In this document: positions 1 through 11,402 of the stretch, in pieces
How positions within the stretch are numbered: the stretch's first letter is position 1
Layout of the letters: each line of letters starts with the position of its first letter
Origin: Kitagawia praeruptora
Taxonomy: Eukaryota; Streptophyta; Magnoliopsida; Apiales; Apiaceae
Length of the DNA: 64,000 nucleotides
Reading direction: 5' to 3'
Assembly: GCA_037693485.1 (NCBI GenBank)
Contig: CM075346.1
Location: 57,841,001-57,905,000 of the forward strand
Program-made: the position numbers and the translations under genes
Notes under the pieces: model-generated
Told to the model about the DNA's origin: nothing
Databases searched by the model: none
What the model saw: the letters and a program-made list of their open reading frames with translations, nothing else

Positions 1-2143
1 GATAGCCAGATCTCAAATCAATCTTCGAAAAATGAGTAGCTCCCTTAAGTTGATCAAACAGATCGTCGATTCTAGGCAAAGGGTACCTGTTCTTGATAGT
101 CATCTTGTTCAGTTCGCGATAGTCAATACACAGCCGCATAGATCCGTCCTTTTTCTTCACGAACAAAACTGGAGCTCCCCACGGGGATATACTAGGTCTG
201 ATTACACCCTTTTCCAGTAACTCTTGCAGTTGTGTTGCCAATTCCTTCATTTCCACTGGTGCCATTCGGTAGGGTGCTTTGGAGATTGGTGCGGTTCCTG
301 GTGCTAGATCAATCGTGAATTCTATCTCTCGGTCTGGTGGCATTCCGGGCAAGTCATCGGGGAAAACATCTTTAAACTGATTGACTACAGGAATCTCCTC
401 AATGGTAGGAGCTTGCTTCTTCGTGTCTATCACATGAGCCAGATAGGCTTGACATCCTTGCCGAAGTAATCTCTTAGCTTGAATTATTGACAGAAAATCT
501 TTAGCCGGTTTACGTCCGCGAAACGGAATTCTCATACCGTTAGGTCCACTTAAGCTAACCTTCTTCCGATGACAATTGATTTGGGCATCGTAACGTGCTA
601 ACCAATCCATCCCTAAGATTACGTCGAATTCCCCCAACTTAAAGGGAATAAGGTCTGCGTCAAAACGTTGACCTTGAATTTCTATAAAACAGTTCGGGCA
701 CAAACGGTTCACTGGAATGACTTCCTGATTCGCTACTTCTATACTCAGAATTCCCTCCAAGGGTACAGACTCAAGATCAAGCTTATTCATGAAGTTCTCA
801 GAAATAAAAGATCTGGTAGCGCCAGAATCAACTAGAACACATGCATCTTCAGAATTAACTAGAAGCATACCTGCAATCACCTCGCTGTCATCAATAGCAT
901 CCTTCACGGTCATGTTGAAAGTTCTTGCGGTCGGCTTGTTGCTGGGAGGTGCTGTGAGTCGAAGCACTGGATTTTCCTTAGCAGTCTGTCGGCAATCGCG
1001 GGACACGTGACCTTTCTTTCCACAATTGAAGCAGGTGACAGATTTATCCTTGCAACTAGAAGCATAATGACCATTCTGTCCGCAGTTGTAGCAATTCACA
1101 GTAGCTTGCTGGCAAGGTCCTGGGTGTTTCCTCCCACATGTCTTGCACTCTGGCAGTGGTGGTCTTCCTTGCATCACGTTCACTGTCTGCTGAGGTTTGA
1201 TCCTCTGATTGCTTCCTCTGGTGTCATGGTTCCCAATTCTCTTAGTTTCTGAGCTTCTATCTTCTCTTTTCACAAACGGCCTCTTGTCACTACGACTGTC
1301 AGATCTCTTCACAAAGCTGCTTCCACCACTCTGAAACTTTCTCTTCTTACCATCCCGATCTTTCGGGTACAACTCACTTCCACTTTCCACTATAGCCGCT
1401 TTCTGAACTAATGTTGCATAGTTGGTGATCTCAAATACGGCAACTCGATTCTGGATCCAGGGCTTCAGCCCTTGCTGGAAACGCTTGGCTCTTTTCTCCT
1501 CAGTGTCTACATGATAGGGTACAAACCTTGAGAGTTCTGTAAACTTGGCTTCGTAATCCGCAACAGTCATCGCTCCTTGCTTGAGTTCTAAGAATTTGAT
1601 CTCCATTTGGTTCTCTAGATACTTAGGAAAATACCTCTCTAGAAACAAGGTCGTGAATCTGGTCCATGGAATAACCGCATTGCCTTCCAAAGTCCTCTTT
1701 GCTTCCCACCAGTAATTAGCTTCACCTTTCAACATGTACGCTGCAAACACTGTCTTCTTATTCTCTTCTACTCCCACAATCTCAAAAGTCTTCTCTATTT
1801 CTCGTAACCAAATTCTAGCCTCCACGGGGTTAGTGGTACCTTTAAACTCAGGTGGGTTCAGAGATTTGAATGATTTGAAAGTCACTGTGGCATGAGTCAG
1901 CTGAGCTGGAGGTGGATTTCCTCCCACTGGGTTAGGGTTCTGCTGAGGCTGAGGGTTCTGGGCATGCTAAAGAAGAAAGTTCAACAACAGGTTCATCGGG
2001 TTATTGTGCTGGTTTGGATTTTGAGCGGGTTCCGGGTTTGGAACTGGGTTAGGAACTGGGTTCCGAGGTGGAACCTCATTCTCTGGATTCTCTTCAGGTT
2101 GAGGACGAGGGTTTCTTGGGGGTCTTCCTCTTTTAGGTGGCAT
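1..2143 (-). pseudogene. gypsy gag-protease-RT polyprotein, 5' part, one in-frame stop
   Basis: A single minus-strand frame runs from an ATG at 2143 to the window edge. In order it encodes a Pro/Asn-rich N-terminus (MPPKRGRPPRNP...), a retrotransposon gag domain (around FKGTTNPVEARIWLREIEK), two adjacent CCHC knuckles (CYNCGQNGHYASSC and CFNCGKKGHVSRDC), an aspartic protease with the DSGAT active site at 829-815, and the start of reverse transcriptase (LCIDYRELN near 136-110, then RIDDLFDQL). I checked the frame at the ATG, the protease and the RT, and all three agree, so gag and pol are fused in one frame. A TAG stop at 1969-1967 (codon 59) interrupts the N-terminus, probably from CAG. It lies before the gag domain, so a downstream start could still serve. 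Gag packages the RNA and pol copies and inserts it. Confidence 0.88.
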
Positions 2144-2975
2144 CTTTTTCTATAAGATCGAAAACAATATGGTATGTTATATCACAGGTATGCAATTATA
2201 TGTCACCATTGCTGGCACAGGCATTCAAAATTATTTATTTGGTCAAAACCTCTGGTTTCTCAAAAATAAACCATACTCAAAATCATGATTCTTTCTCGTG
2301 TCTCTTTATAAAATAGTTACTCTTCTTTTTTTTTCCTTATTATAAAAAGGTTCAGGGTACTCGTGAAAAAGAAACTAATTCAGGTTTTACTGGCAATTCT
2401 TATAAAAATCTTTAAGTTCTAAAACTCAGTCGTTGCTTTAATCCTTGATTTTCGAAAACTCTTTTTTTTTTTTGAAAACTCATTTTAAGTCGTAGTATCT
2501 AAAAAGAAATTTACTATAACAGGAATAGCAGGGAAATAATCTAGCATGCTCTTCTAGTATAACACAGTCCTATAACAGATAAAGTAAAGCAGCGGTACTA
2601 CTAGCAGATCATAATATATATATCACAAGGTACCATACTGGTACAGTCCACGTCATAATAACGAATACATACGGCATAATAGTATAGACCCATCATCAGA
2701 ATATAAATACTTCGTGGAACATCTACTATCATGCTAGTACGGAAAGATAATAAGATAACTACCCAACAAGCTGGGCATAAAGCCAACTACATCGAATACA
2801 TCGATCAGGAAAATGTAAGAACCCTATACAGAAAGATCTATCATGATGCCATACAAAAAGCGGGTCACCACTAGCTATAATATACATGCTAACCAAAAGA
2901 TGGGAATGCGCAAGCGTAGATATATGACATCCCCTGAAACCAAAAAGACTATGCTAAGTCAACTGCAGCCGCAAG
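2144..2975 (-). other. non-coding leader between the extra ORF and gag
   Basis: About 830 bases of AT-rich sequence with no convincing ORF on the element's sense strand. It contains homopolymer T/A runs near 2460. No splice sites were assigned; if the upstream ORF and gag are expressed from one RNA, this stretch would be the intron or leader. Confidence 0.45.
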
Positions 2976-4022
2976 TCAGGTCGAACCATCACGGGCAAAC
3001 ATCTCGCCCACCCTCCTATGGAACTCTGCAATGATGTCTGTGATCAGGGCAGAAACTCTGGCACGATCAATCTGTCCGGTACTAGATGATGGCAAGGCAG
3101 CTAAGTCAGTCTGAAGCCCGGTCAACACAGTCAGGGCTATCTGATGCACAATCTCCATAGGTATGTCTCTCACCAATAGACTACCTCCATGATGCACGGC
3201 AAGAGGGTCTGGAACAGACAAGAGTCGGAGAATACCATCCCTAGTAGCAAAGATCTCCTCATAACGAGACCACAACCAACGGTACTGCTGGAACAGGGTA
3301 TGATGGATATGCCATGGAATCGTCTCTCCGGCCACAACAGGGTGCTCAGAGGGAGCAGGTGGCATAGCAGCAGTAGTAGCAGCCACTGGAGGCTGAGCAG
3401 GAACAGGTGCAGGTATGGTAGGTGCAGATGGAGCAGTATCGCAAGCAGGAGTAGCACTGACAGGTGGAAACATGTAGTCAGGTATAGTAGGGACTATAGG
3501 AGCTGCAACATACACCAGCACAGGAGTAGCAAACAAATCGGCAAAAGCTGATACTCTGGTAAGTGTATCAACTCTAGACACTGGAGCAGATAAGCTGGGT
3601 AAAGTCTCAGTACGGACGGGCGAAAGCTGGCCCTCATCAATCGGCTCGGAAGTAATGAGCTCGGGTGTCTTGAATCTGAACATCTCAGGAGTAAACAACA
3701 TAGTAGTCTCTGCAGTCATGGTAGATACTGGAATCTGAGCTGGCTGCTCAATCTCTAGAGTAGGTGCCTCTAAGTCAATCACTGGCACAAGAGAATCAGC
3801 TATCTCAATGATCTGGTCAGGACAACCTACCAAATCTATCACATGAGGTGGAGAAGGTGTAAGAATCCTGATAGAAGAGTCCTCCGAATCGCTGTCCATC
3901 GGTACAATCTCCTCAGACGGGTCACTGTCTGAACCTGAGCTGGGATCTAGGGGTCCCTGACGGTAAGGTGTAGGAGATCTGTCTCTAGCTGAGCGGAAAT
4001 CATCAAGTCCTGAAGTAGTCAT
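2976..4022 (-). CDS. extra ORF upstream of gag in the gypsy element, function unknown
   Basis: Intact 348-codon ORF with an ATG at 4022, in the same orientation as gag-pol and lying between the primer-binding site and gag. The N-terminal third is Pro/Ser/Asp-rich and looks disordered (GSDSDPSEEIVPMDSDSEDS). The middle is Ala/Pro/Val-rich low complexity. The C-terminal ~110 residues look folded and basic/hydrophobic (IHHTLFQQYRWLWSRYEEIF, then a helix-rich stretch ending EFHRRVGEMFARDGST). I do not recognise a catalytic domain. Additional ORFs before gag are known from Ogre-type gypsy elements, but this element uses the iMet primer site and a chromovirus-like RT. Staying open for 348 codons in a decaying background suggests it was recently coding. 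Confidence 0.6.
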   Translation of the reverse strand: MTTSGLDDFRSARDRSPTPYRQGPLDPSSGSDSDPSEEIVPMDSDSEDSSIRILTPSPPHVIDLVGCPDQIIEIADSLVPVIDLEAPTLEIEQPAQIPVSTMTAETTMLFTPEMFRFKTPELITSEPIDEGQLSPVRTETLPSLSAPVSRVDTLTRVSAFADLFATPVLVYVAAPIVPTIPDYMFPPVSATPACDTAPSAPTIPAPVPAQPPVAATTAAMPPAPSEHPVVAGETIPWHIHHTLFQQYRWLWSRYEEIFATRDGILRLLSVPDPLAVHHGGSLLVRDIPMEIVHQIALTVLTGLQTDLAALPSSSTGQIDRARVSALITDIIAEFHRRVGEMFARDGST

Positions 4023-4204
4023 CTACAAAAGTACAAGGAACTTCGGTCACAACAGGTTCTAATCGATTAGATACTTATATAGATATACTTATATAAGGGT
4101 GAAAAGCACTTGGTGCTAAATCTCAACATCGCAATATATCTCTAAACTCTCACGTCGCGTTATAATTCTAGGCTCGCTCGTACGATTCCTAAAATATAAC
4201 TAAC

Positions 4205-4216
4205 GCTCTGATACCA
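4205..4216 (-). promoter_or_regulatory. primer-binding site, complementary to initiator Met tRNA
   Basis: The minus strand reads TGGTATCAGAGC, the classic plant retrotransposon site for tRNA-iMet, four bases inside the LTR end (minus strand ...TGTCACA then GCGT). It primes minus-strand DNA synthesis and fixes the orientation and LTR boundary of the gypsy element. Confidence 0.9.
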
Positions 4217-4220
4217 ACGC

Positions 4221-7200
4221 TGTGACACCCCCAAATCCGCCCTGTCCGGGGACCCGGGTCGCCACATCAGGTCTCAGCATCCTGCAACACACGTTAGCTC
4301 GATAATAATAAAATCTTTATTACAACGGAGCGGAACAGTCCCACTCCACAGATCCAAGATCGGATTCACACTTGATTACAATGCGCTTATTACATCACCG
4401 AAAATATCTTGCAAAAGTCTATAAAGATAGAAAGGATAAAAGGTTCCAGCTGGCCATTCTAGTCCTTGTCAGCATAGCCTGGAGCTTTTCCCTTGCCTCT
4501 AGATCCCTGGCTGGACGTCTCACATCTTTCTTTCTTGACAGCTGAACAAATGTTGTAAAGCAAGAGTGAGCAACTATGGTGCTCAGCAAATTCTCTCCTG
4601 GCTCGGTACATAAATATAGTAATATATATACCGAAAGAAAATACTCGAATTTAAATAAAACTGATAAGATAACAAACTCTGAAAATTTTGACTCAAGACT
4701 CGTCTCAAAAATAGAAATACTCGAAATGACTCTTTTTGTGAAACTCTGATGACTCATGATAAAAGAATAACTGGTCTTCCATCCTTTCGGTATCTCGGCG
4801 GGGCGATCAACTATCCAACCGGGAATACCGTCCTCCAATGACACCGCACTTCGCCCGATCACGGCTACAATACGATATCAACGAATATAATATATAGTAT
4901 GAATGCTAGCATCCTAGTGGGTGATTATATCAACCCTGGCATCATAGTGCCTAAATATTCTCGTGTCCTTAAAACGGATCACGAGTCTCTCTTTCTCTAA
5001 AATGGGCCTCTTTCCCAAAATTGACCAGTAGAATGCAGAATTCCCGAATATTTAATGAACTGACATTCTGAGATAAAATTCACAAGAAAATATTAAATTG
5101 ATCTGGCGGACTGCCAGTTTTACTCAATATGCCACCAATCCGAACAATGGATTGATGTAACTCTCAATAAATATGCTTTAATTGGTTGGCACGAACAAAG
5201 TACCAACCCTTGACAAGAAAGGCAACTATCTCGAAATAATGAGGATAGTCTCGAAATGAAATAAAATGAGTCGTACTGAACAAGTAGTACTACTCGAATG
5301 ATTATAATACTCTAATTTTGATGAACGTTAAATAGAATATTTTTCATTCGATCCAAGAGTAAAACTCTAACAAGAATTAAATAGCCTAATCCCTATTGAT
5401 TGATTCGAATGATGAACCAATTAAAAGATAGTCAATAAATGTTGTCGAATTTGTACAATAAATCCGACTGAGAAGAATGAATTTAACTATCCCGAACAAT
5501 GAGAATAGTTCTACTGAATCGAAGTAAATAGTCGTCTCGAATTAATGAGACCGACCCGATAACAACGAAATTCCTTCTACGCTTATAAGGAATGCATTTC
5601 GCAAGAAAACTAAATTAACAGTATCGTAATATTTAACAAGAAATAATTCTCAAAGGTAATATTGCATCATAAAGAGCAGCAAATAAATCTCATAATTAAT
5701 AGTTCGAAAATAATCAAGAATTTAAATAATAAGAACAGAAATACAAAGTTTCCAAGAGTTAGGGTAGGAATGAACTTGCCTCTGTCTCGACGTTAAACGA
5801 ACCGAATAAATAAAAGCGTTACCCGCGAGCGGAAATCTCAATTCTCGAAAAGGGAAACTCTATAATAATTATCAGAATAATTTAAGTACTCGGGTAAGAA
5901 TTTAATCACGAAGTGTCAAAATAATTCGGTAATCATGCTCTTGATAATTAAATAATTCTCGAACAAATGATTAGGAACATTCTCGTAAGTTTAAAAATCT
6001 CACTGACAGCAAATTCTCAATTTAATGAATTAAATGGAGGCTCTATTCGCTTTTCCTATTAATTTTAATACCTCGGGTTTTATATATAATGCAAACCAAA
6101 TACAATTATTCATAAGGGAAATTTTTATTAAAAGCCTCTAATTATTTCTAAATATGTGGCACCATTTTAATTATTTAACAACATATCTCGCATAAACTCA
6201 ATAAAAAGGGTTTTGTATAAAATCACCACTAATTATCTAAAATCCTCATTTAATAGCGAAATTCTCTAATTTAAATAAATTGTTTAACTCGCACTTTCTA
6301 AATCAATTTAGTTCTCGTAAATCACGTCTCGAAATATCGTTTATAAAGTTTCCTTTAGTAGTCTATGATCTTCAATTTATCTAAAATCATCTAATTTGCT
6401 TAGGTCCATTTAAAAGGAACAATAGTATAATTTGCCATTTATTCTCAATTTAAATAAACCAAGAATCAAATTCTATCCCAATTCAAATCCATAATTATTA
6501 TTTCGAGTTTTTTAATTATTCCATTTAAATCAATTAACAAAAACTTAATTAATTAAAATATAATATTTACACCACCACCACCAATCGGCAGCCACCGACC
6601 GGTCGCCGGAACGGCGCCGGCGGCACCACCCCACCACCACTCTCTCTCTCTCTCTCTCTCTCTCCTGCTCTCTATCTCTCCGGCCGCCCCTCTCTCACTC
6701 TCCGATCTCTCCTCTCTCTCGCCGCCGCATCTCTCTCTCTCGATCTCTTTTTCTCTCTCAATCTCTCGCTCTCTCTCCCTCTCTCGGAATCTCTCGCCGG
6801 CCCTCTCTCCCTCTCTCAATCTCTCGACTCCCTCCTCTCTAATCTCTCCGCCGCCACTCTCTCTTCTCTCTCTTTCTCTCCGCCCTCGTATCTCTCTCTC
6901 CCTCCTTCGCATCTCTCTCGCCTCCCCCATCTCTCCATCTCTCTATCTTTCCCTTACTCTCTCTCTCCGATCTCCGACTCTCTCTCTCCGCCCTCATCTC
7001 TCTACCTCCACCTATCTCCCTCTCCTCCTTCGTATCTCTCTCTCTCCGCCTCAATCTCCTCCTCTCCCCCTTCTCCTCTCTCTCACTCTCTCTTCGACGC
7101 CCTCTCTCTGCTCTCTCTCCGACCACCCCCACCGGTCTCCATCATCGCCGCCGTCGCCGCCCTCTCAAACCCCAACTCCGACATGCAACCAACAACTCTC

Positions 7201-7988
7201 CCCCAAACCACAATTTCAACAATTAACCCCTAATTACCCCTTTTTAAAATCATTGATTAATACTAACTTAACCACAAATATAAAACCCTAATTCCAAAAA
7301 TACAATTTTCAACAAAATCAATATTAACAGAAATTAAAAAACATGATAAAAAGGTTTTAGAGGTATAAAATTCATACCCTCTTATGAAAAACAAATGTTA
7401 GAACTTGATTGAAAATCCAATTCTTGAAAACCCTTAAATATGGATGTTGATTTGAAGAGTTTTTAGAGAGATATAAGCTTTTGAAGGTTTGTTTTAATGG
7501 AGGAAAATGAACATGAGGTGTATTTTGTTTTTCTCTCTCTAATTTTCTCTCGGTGTTTGCAAATAAAAGAGATGATGATCTCTTATTCTATTTGATTACA
7601 CACTTAAATAGATAAAAATAAATTAACTACACACTTGGGCTCTTAGTGGGCTCAATACCACTACACTAAATTTTAATCTAAGTCCATCTAAATAAGCCAT
7701 GCATGATTACTTAAGCTTTCATCTTGGCCCACTTACTACAATTTCCTATTTATTCTAAATAATATTAATCACCACAATAATAGTAATAGTAACAATAAAT
7801 CACCGATCAATAAAAATAAAAAAAATATATAGCTTTGTACTAATTGATTATTAGGGTCTAATAGCGCACTAAATAAAATATACATATTCGCATGCACTCC
7901 TAATAATAAATAAAACAGAATTTCAAACCTTACGATAGTATATAAGAAAAGTGACTCAAAATATTACGAGAATTTTACGGTTATTACA
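4221..7988 (-). repeat. 5' LTR of the gypsy element, ~3.77 kb
   Basis: On the minus strand it begins TGTAATAACCGTAAAA at 7988 and ends ...GGGGGTGTCACA at 4221, giving TG...CA termini directly abutting the primer-binding site. The outer end is set by the TG terminus and by the abrupt change to tandem repeat at 7989; the second LTR is not in the window, so that edge is probable rather than proven. ORFs inside it (4419-4862 and the Arg/Glu-rich ones at 6553-7132) are by-products of composition. Confidence 0.75.
6641..7120 (-). repeat. ~480-bp GA-rich purine tract inside the gypsy LTR
   Basis: The plus strand is almost pure pyrimidine built on CTCTCT with CCGCC and ATCTCT interruptions; in the element's sense it is GAGAGA-rich. 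It begins with a (TC)n run at 6641 and fades at 7120. It is degenerate rather than a simple microsatellite. Confidence 0.85.
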
Positions 7989-9130
7989 TTCTTTTTCCAG
8001 TTTAAACATAATTACCTTTTCTATTTTTCAATTACATATCTACTAACTAATCAAATTCCTTTTTCAGGTTAAACATATTATCTTTTCTATTTTTTGAAGA
8101 ACTAAATAATTTCATTTTTCATGTTATCTAACTAAAATTTCTCCTTTATGAATCAATTTCCTTTTTCAGGTTAAATGTTGATTTTACTTATTTACCCTTA
8201 CTCAATTACATATCTACTAACTAATCAATTTCCTTTTTCAGGTTAAACATATTATCTTTTCTATTTTTCCAAGAACTAAATAATTTCCTTTTTCAGGAAA
8301 AATACAATATCTTATATATTTTATTTAACTAAAATTTCTCCTTTATGAATCAATTTTCTTTTTCAGGTTAAACATATTACCTTTTCTATTTTTCAATTAC
8401 ATATCTACTAACTAATCAATTTTCTTTTTTATGTTAAACATATTATCTTTTCTATTTTTCAAGAACTAAATAATTTTCCTTTTCAGGTAAAATACAATAT
8501 ATTTTATATTTTATCTAGCTAAAAGTTCTTCTTTATGAATCAATTTCTTTTTTCAGGTTAAATGTTGATTTTACTTATTTACCCTTACTCAATTACATAT
8601 CTACTAACTAATCAATTTCCTTTTTCAGGTTAAACATATTATCTTTTCAATTTTTCCAAGAACTAAATAATTTCTTTTTTCAGGAAAAATACAATATCTT
8701 TTATATTTTATTTAACTAAAATTTCTCCTTTAGGAATCAATTTCCTTTTTCAGGTTAAACATATTACCTTTTATATTTTTCAATTACATATCTACTAACT
8801 AATAAATATTATCTTTTCTATTTTTTCAAGAACTAAATAATTTCATTTTTCAGGTAAAATACAATATCTTTTATATTTTATCTAACTAAAATTTCTCCTT
8901 TATGAATCAATTTCTTTTTTCGGGTTAAACATATTACCTTTTCTATTTTTTAATAATTAAATAATTTCTATTTTTTAAGTAAATTAGAATATCTTTTACA
9001 TTTTATCTAACTAAAATTTCTCCTTTTGAAATACACTGCGAACAATTTTATTTATTAAATAACATAATTATATAATAATTATTATTAACTAATCAAATAA
9101 CTTTTTCAGTCAAAACACCTTACCTTTTTC
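7989..9130 (+). repeat. tandem repeat, ~174-196 bp period, about five copies
   Basis: The marker CAATTACATATCTACTAACT recurs at 8029, 8203, 8394, 8590 and 8781 (spacings 174, 191, 196, 191). Each unit also holds CTTTTTCAGGTTAAACATA and a TTTATCTAACTAAAATTTCTCC block. The array then degenerates and runs into a sequence resembling Helitron 3' regions. Short indels between units explain the unequal spacing. It is cut on the left by the gypsy LTR. Confidence 0.8.
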
Positions 9131-9560
9131 TCTAACAAAAATCTTTCTTTTTCCAATTATATCATGTATTTTCACCCAAAACACGTTACCTAAACCTCCT
9201 TTTTTCCAAGAGAATAATGTTCCTGAGATTACCTCAAGAACTTACCATATACATTGTTTATAATAAAGAAACATTAGTATAATCTGTAAACATGAGTATA
9301 ACTGTTAGATCTAATGATTAGATATATTATATAACTAAAATAATTTACTAAAATTTTAAGGTTCGAATTCCGTTAATAACATATTTATTTTAAAATTTTA
9401 TAATATATGTTTTAAACCATGCATATCATTAATTAAATTTTTATTAATTACTTAAATTTAAATAAATTATTGAAAATAATGATTATGTAAAAATATAATT
9501 GTAACATAAAATAAAATTTATTACATATCAAAAGAAATCTGTGCACGGGTTAAAAATAAA
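9131..9560 (+). repeat. degenerate Helitron 3' region
   Basis: It resembles the better preserved Helitron tail at about 48960-49307: both have GTTAGATCTAATGATTAGAT, a TTATTTTAAAATTTTATAAT block and an AAATTTATTACATAT block. The final hairpin is decayed (CTGTGCACGGGTTAAAAATA near 9540) and the CTAG terminus is lost. Confidence 0.5.
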
Positions 9561-9938
9561 AATTAAAGTTATGAAACATTCAAAGTTTTGGTTTTCGGTT
9601 CGGTTATCCTAATTATTAAAATAAATAACTAATAAAATAATGTATTTATTGATAATATTGCCTTTTTCATTTAAAGGCATTTATTTTTAATTAAAGATGT
9701 TACCATTTATAAATACCTAAAATAGCGTATCTTCCCATCATTAATATTTCTTTTCTAATAAAACATATTATCTTTTAATTTAAAACAAAATCTTCTAATC
9801 GTTAAGAATAATTAGCTTATTGCCTTTTTCATTTAAAAGACACATCACCTTTTAATTTAAAACAAAATCTTCTAATCATTAACGATAATTAGTTTATTGC
9901 CTTTTTCATTTAAAAGGCGTTTACTTTTAATAAAGATA
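9561..9938. other. AT-rich spacer with a short repeated motif
   Basis: No gene seen. The phrase TTGCCTTTTTCATTTAAAAG recurs three times (about 9658, 9818 and 9898), which looks like more eroded Helitron-type tandem sequence. Confidence 0.5.
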
Positions 9939-9945
9939 TCGTATA

Positions 9946-10275
9946 TCTATACTATATTATTATAATCAAACTGGAGATCTTTTGTAATTTATAGTTTGGG
10001 TAACCAAACTATTCATAACCATTGGATCTTCAATTCAAGTAGATCTTGATCGTTAGATATAACAGTACTAAAAATTGTTATATACAGAGGTCTATGGTTC
10101 GATTCCCGGCAACAACATATTAATTTATATTTTTTTTGAAATTATTATATACAAAGATTTAAGGTTCACATTCATTCAATAACATATTAAAATTAATATT
10201 TATAATATCATATTACACTATAAATAAATTATAAAAAATTAAAGTAACCTGTGCTTTGCACGGGCTATAAACTAG
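9946..10275 (+). mobile_element. 330-bp Helitron nested at the end of another Helitron
   Basis: Starts A|TCTATACTATATTATTATAA and ends with stem CCTGTGCTTTGCACGGG then CTATAAACTAG|T. Deleting it rejoins TCGTA to TACTATTATATAAAA, the expected Helitron 5' end, so the insertion point is supported by an internal reconstruction. It contains GGTTCGATTCC at 10096-10106, a match to the Pol III B-box consensus. Confidence 0.75.
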
Positions 10276-10514
10276 TACTATTATATAAAAACTGAAACAT
10301 CAAAAGTTTTGGTACCTGTTTTTTGGTACATCGTGAATTTACTTATTTTCCCTTCATTATAAAGAAAAAATAAATACACCTAAAATAAATAATAACGTAA
10401 TATAATTCATTGTAATTAGTCGAGATATTACCTTTCATAAACACCTTCCATCATTAATATTTCCTTTCGAATTAAAACACGCTATCTTTTTAATTTAAAA
10501 CAAATCTTACAATC

Positions 10515-11402
10515 TGTTGTGAGGGAAAATTGGTACAACACTTCAATAAGAGAATAACAAGAATAAAACCAAAAATAATCCAAAAATCTTTATTGAATAA
10601 ATCGATTTACAAGCCAAAAACCCTAGGCTCATAAACCCTAATCTAAGAAGAAGTATGATGAATGTTTGGACTGAGTTTGCAAGGGCTTTGAGCTATATTA
10701 ATCTGGTAAAACCTACCCAATCGAGAGCCAATAACTCAGAGCTTGTGTTAGAGGTGTGTGTATGTCTAACCTTGCAAAGTGCCTACATACTCTTATATAT
10801 AAGAGATCAAGTCCCATGTAGTTCTTGATTATCAACCATGACCTGATAAGCTTATCCTCCTGTAATAGACATGCAGCTATCGTCTATCCCCGTTGGTGTA
10901 GTTACCTTTCTGTTATTCCATCATTTTCCCGTAGTTATCTCTCAATCCTTCACATATATCCATCTATATATACGTATATCCATATACTCCATGTATACCT
11001 GATATTTATCCCAACAACAGCTACTATTGGGCCTCCCCTAAGGCCTAGGAACCGGCTATTGGGCCACCTGGGCGTTTCCTACTCGAACTCCTACAATCTA
11101 TGAAGCTACAGACCTGCTGATATGTTTTCTGGACACCTCCAGGTTCATGTACGTACCCCCTGTCTAGCAGCCTACCTCCCAGCTGAACCCCCTTTACAGC
11201 CTTCATATAATGTCACCCTTACCTGGGGTTCACTCACTTAAACCCTTATATGTAAAGACCCTGTACTAAATGGTAGAGTGCAATCTTCCAATTTACTCCA
11301 AAGGCATATTGGACCATCATACTCCCTTCTTAGTCTACTTAATCCAAGTCCATATCTTTAATGGGCCTTAAATCATGCTCAAGGCGGATTTTGGGCACAA
11401 CG
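10515..11402. mobile_element. solo LTR, 888 bp, with 5-bp target duplication CAATC
   Basis: Begins TGTTGTGAGGGAAAATTGG and ends GGGCACAACG (final A probably changed to G). CAATC occurs at 10510-10514 and 11403-11407. Removing the element and one CAATC restores the Helitron phrase CTTACAATCATTAATATATA seen elsewhere in the window. There is no internal domain, so it is the product of LTR-LTR recombination. A TATATATAAGAG stretch near 10794 may be its promoter; orientation is not fixed. Confidence 0.8.

Larger units (their letters stand above)
1..7988 (-). mobile_element. Ty3/gypsy LTR retrotransposon, left part (runs off window)
   Basis: On the minus strand the order is LTR (7988-4221), primer-binding site (4216-4205), an extra ORF (4022-2976), then gag-protease-RT (2143 to the window edge). 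The rest of pol and the other LTR lie outside. The RT region with the RIDDLFDQL motif and the tRNA-iMet primer site resemble the Tekay/Del chromovirus type, but integrase and chromodomain are not visible, so the lineage is an inference. The element was inserted next to Helitron-like tandem repeats that begin at 7989. The target-site duplication cannot be checked because the other end is missing. Confidence 0.88.

Noticed and set aside
789..2155. Plus-strand ORFs at 789-1252 and 1892-2155
   Set aside because: Antisense shadows of the gag-protease frame.
3170..3551. ORFs on both strands within 3170-3551
   Set aside because: Shadows of the 348-codon ORF.
4419..4862. 147-codon minus-strand ORF
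   Set aside because: Lies wholly inside the gypsy LTR and has no recognisable domain.
6553..7132. Arg/Glu-rich minus-strand ORFs of 125 and 97 codons
   Set aside because: They are read from the GA-rich tract of the gypsy LTR; low complexity in every frame, not coding.
10825..11103. 92-codon plus-strand ORF
   Set aside because: Inside the solo LTR; no family resemblance.
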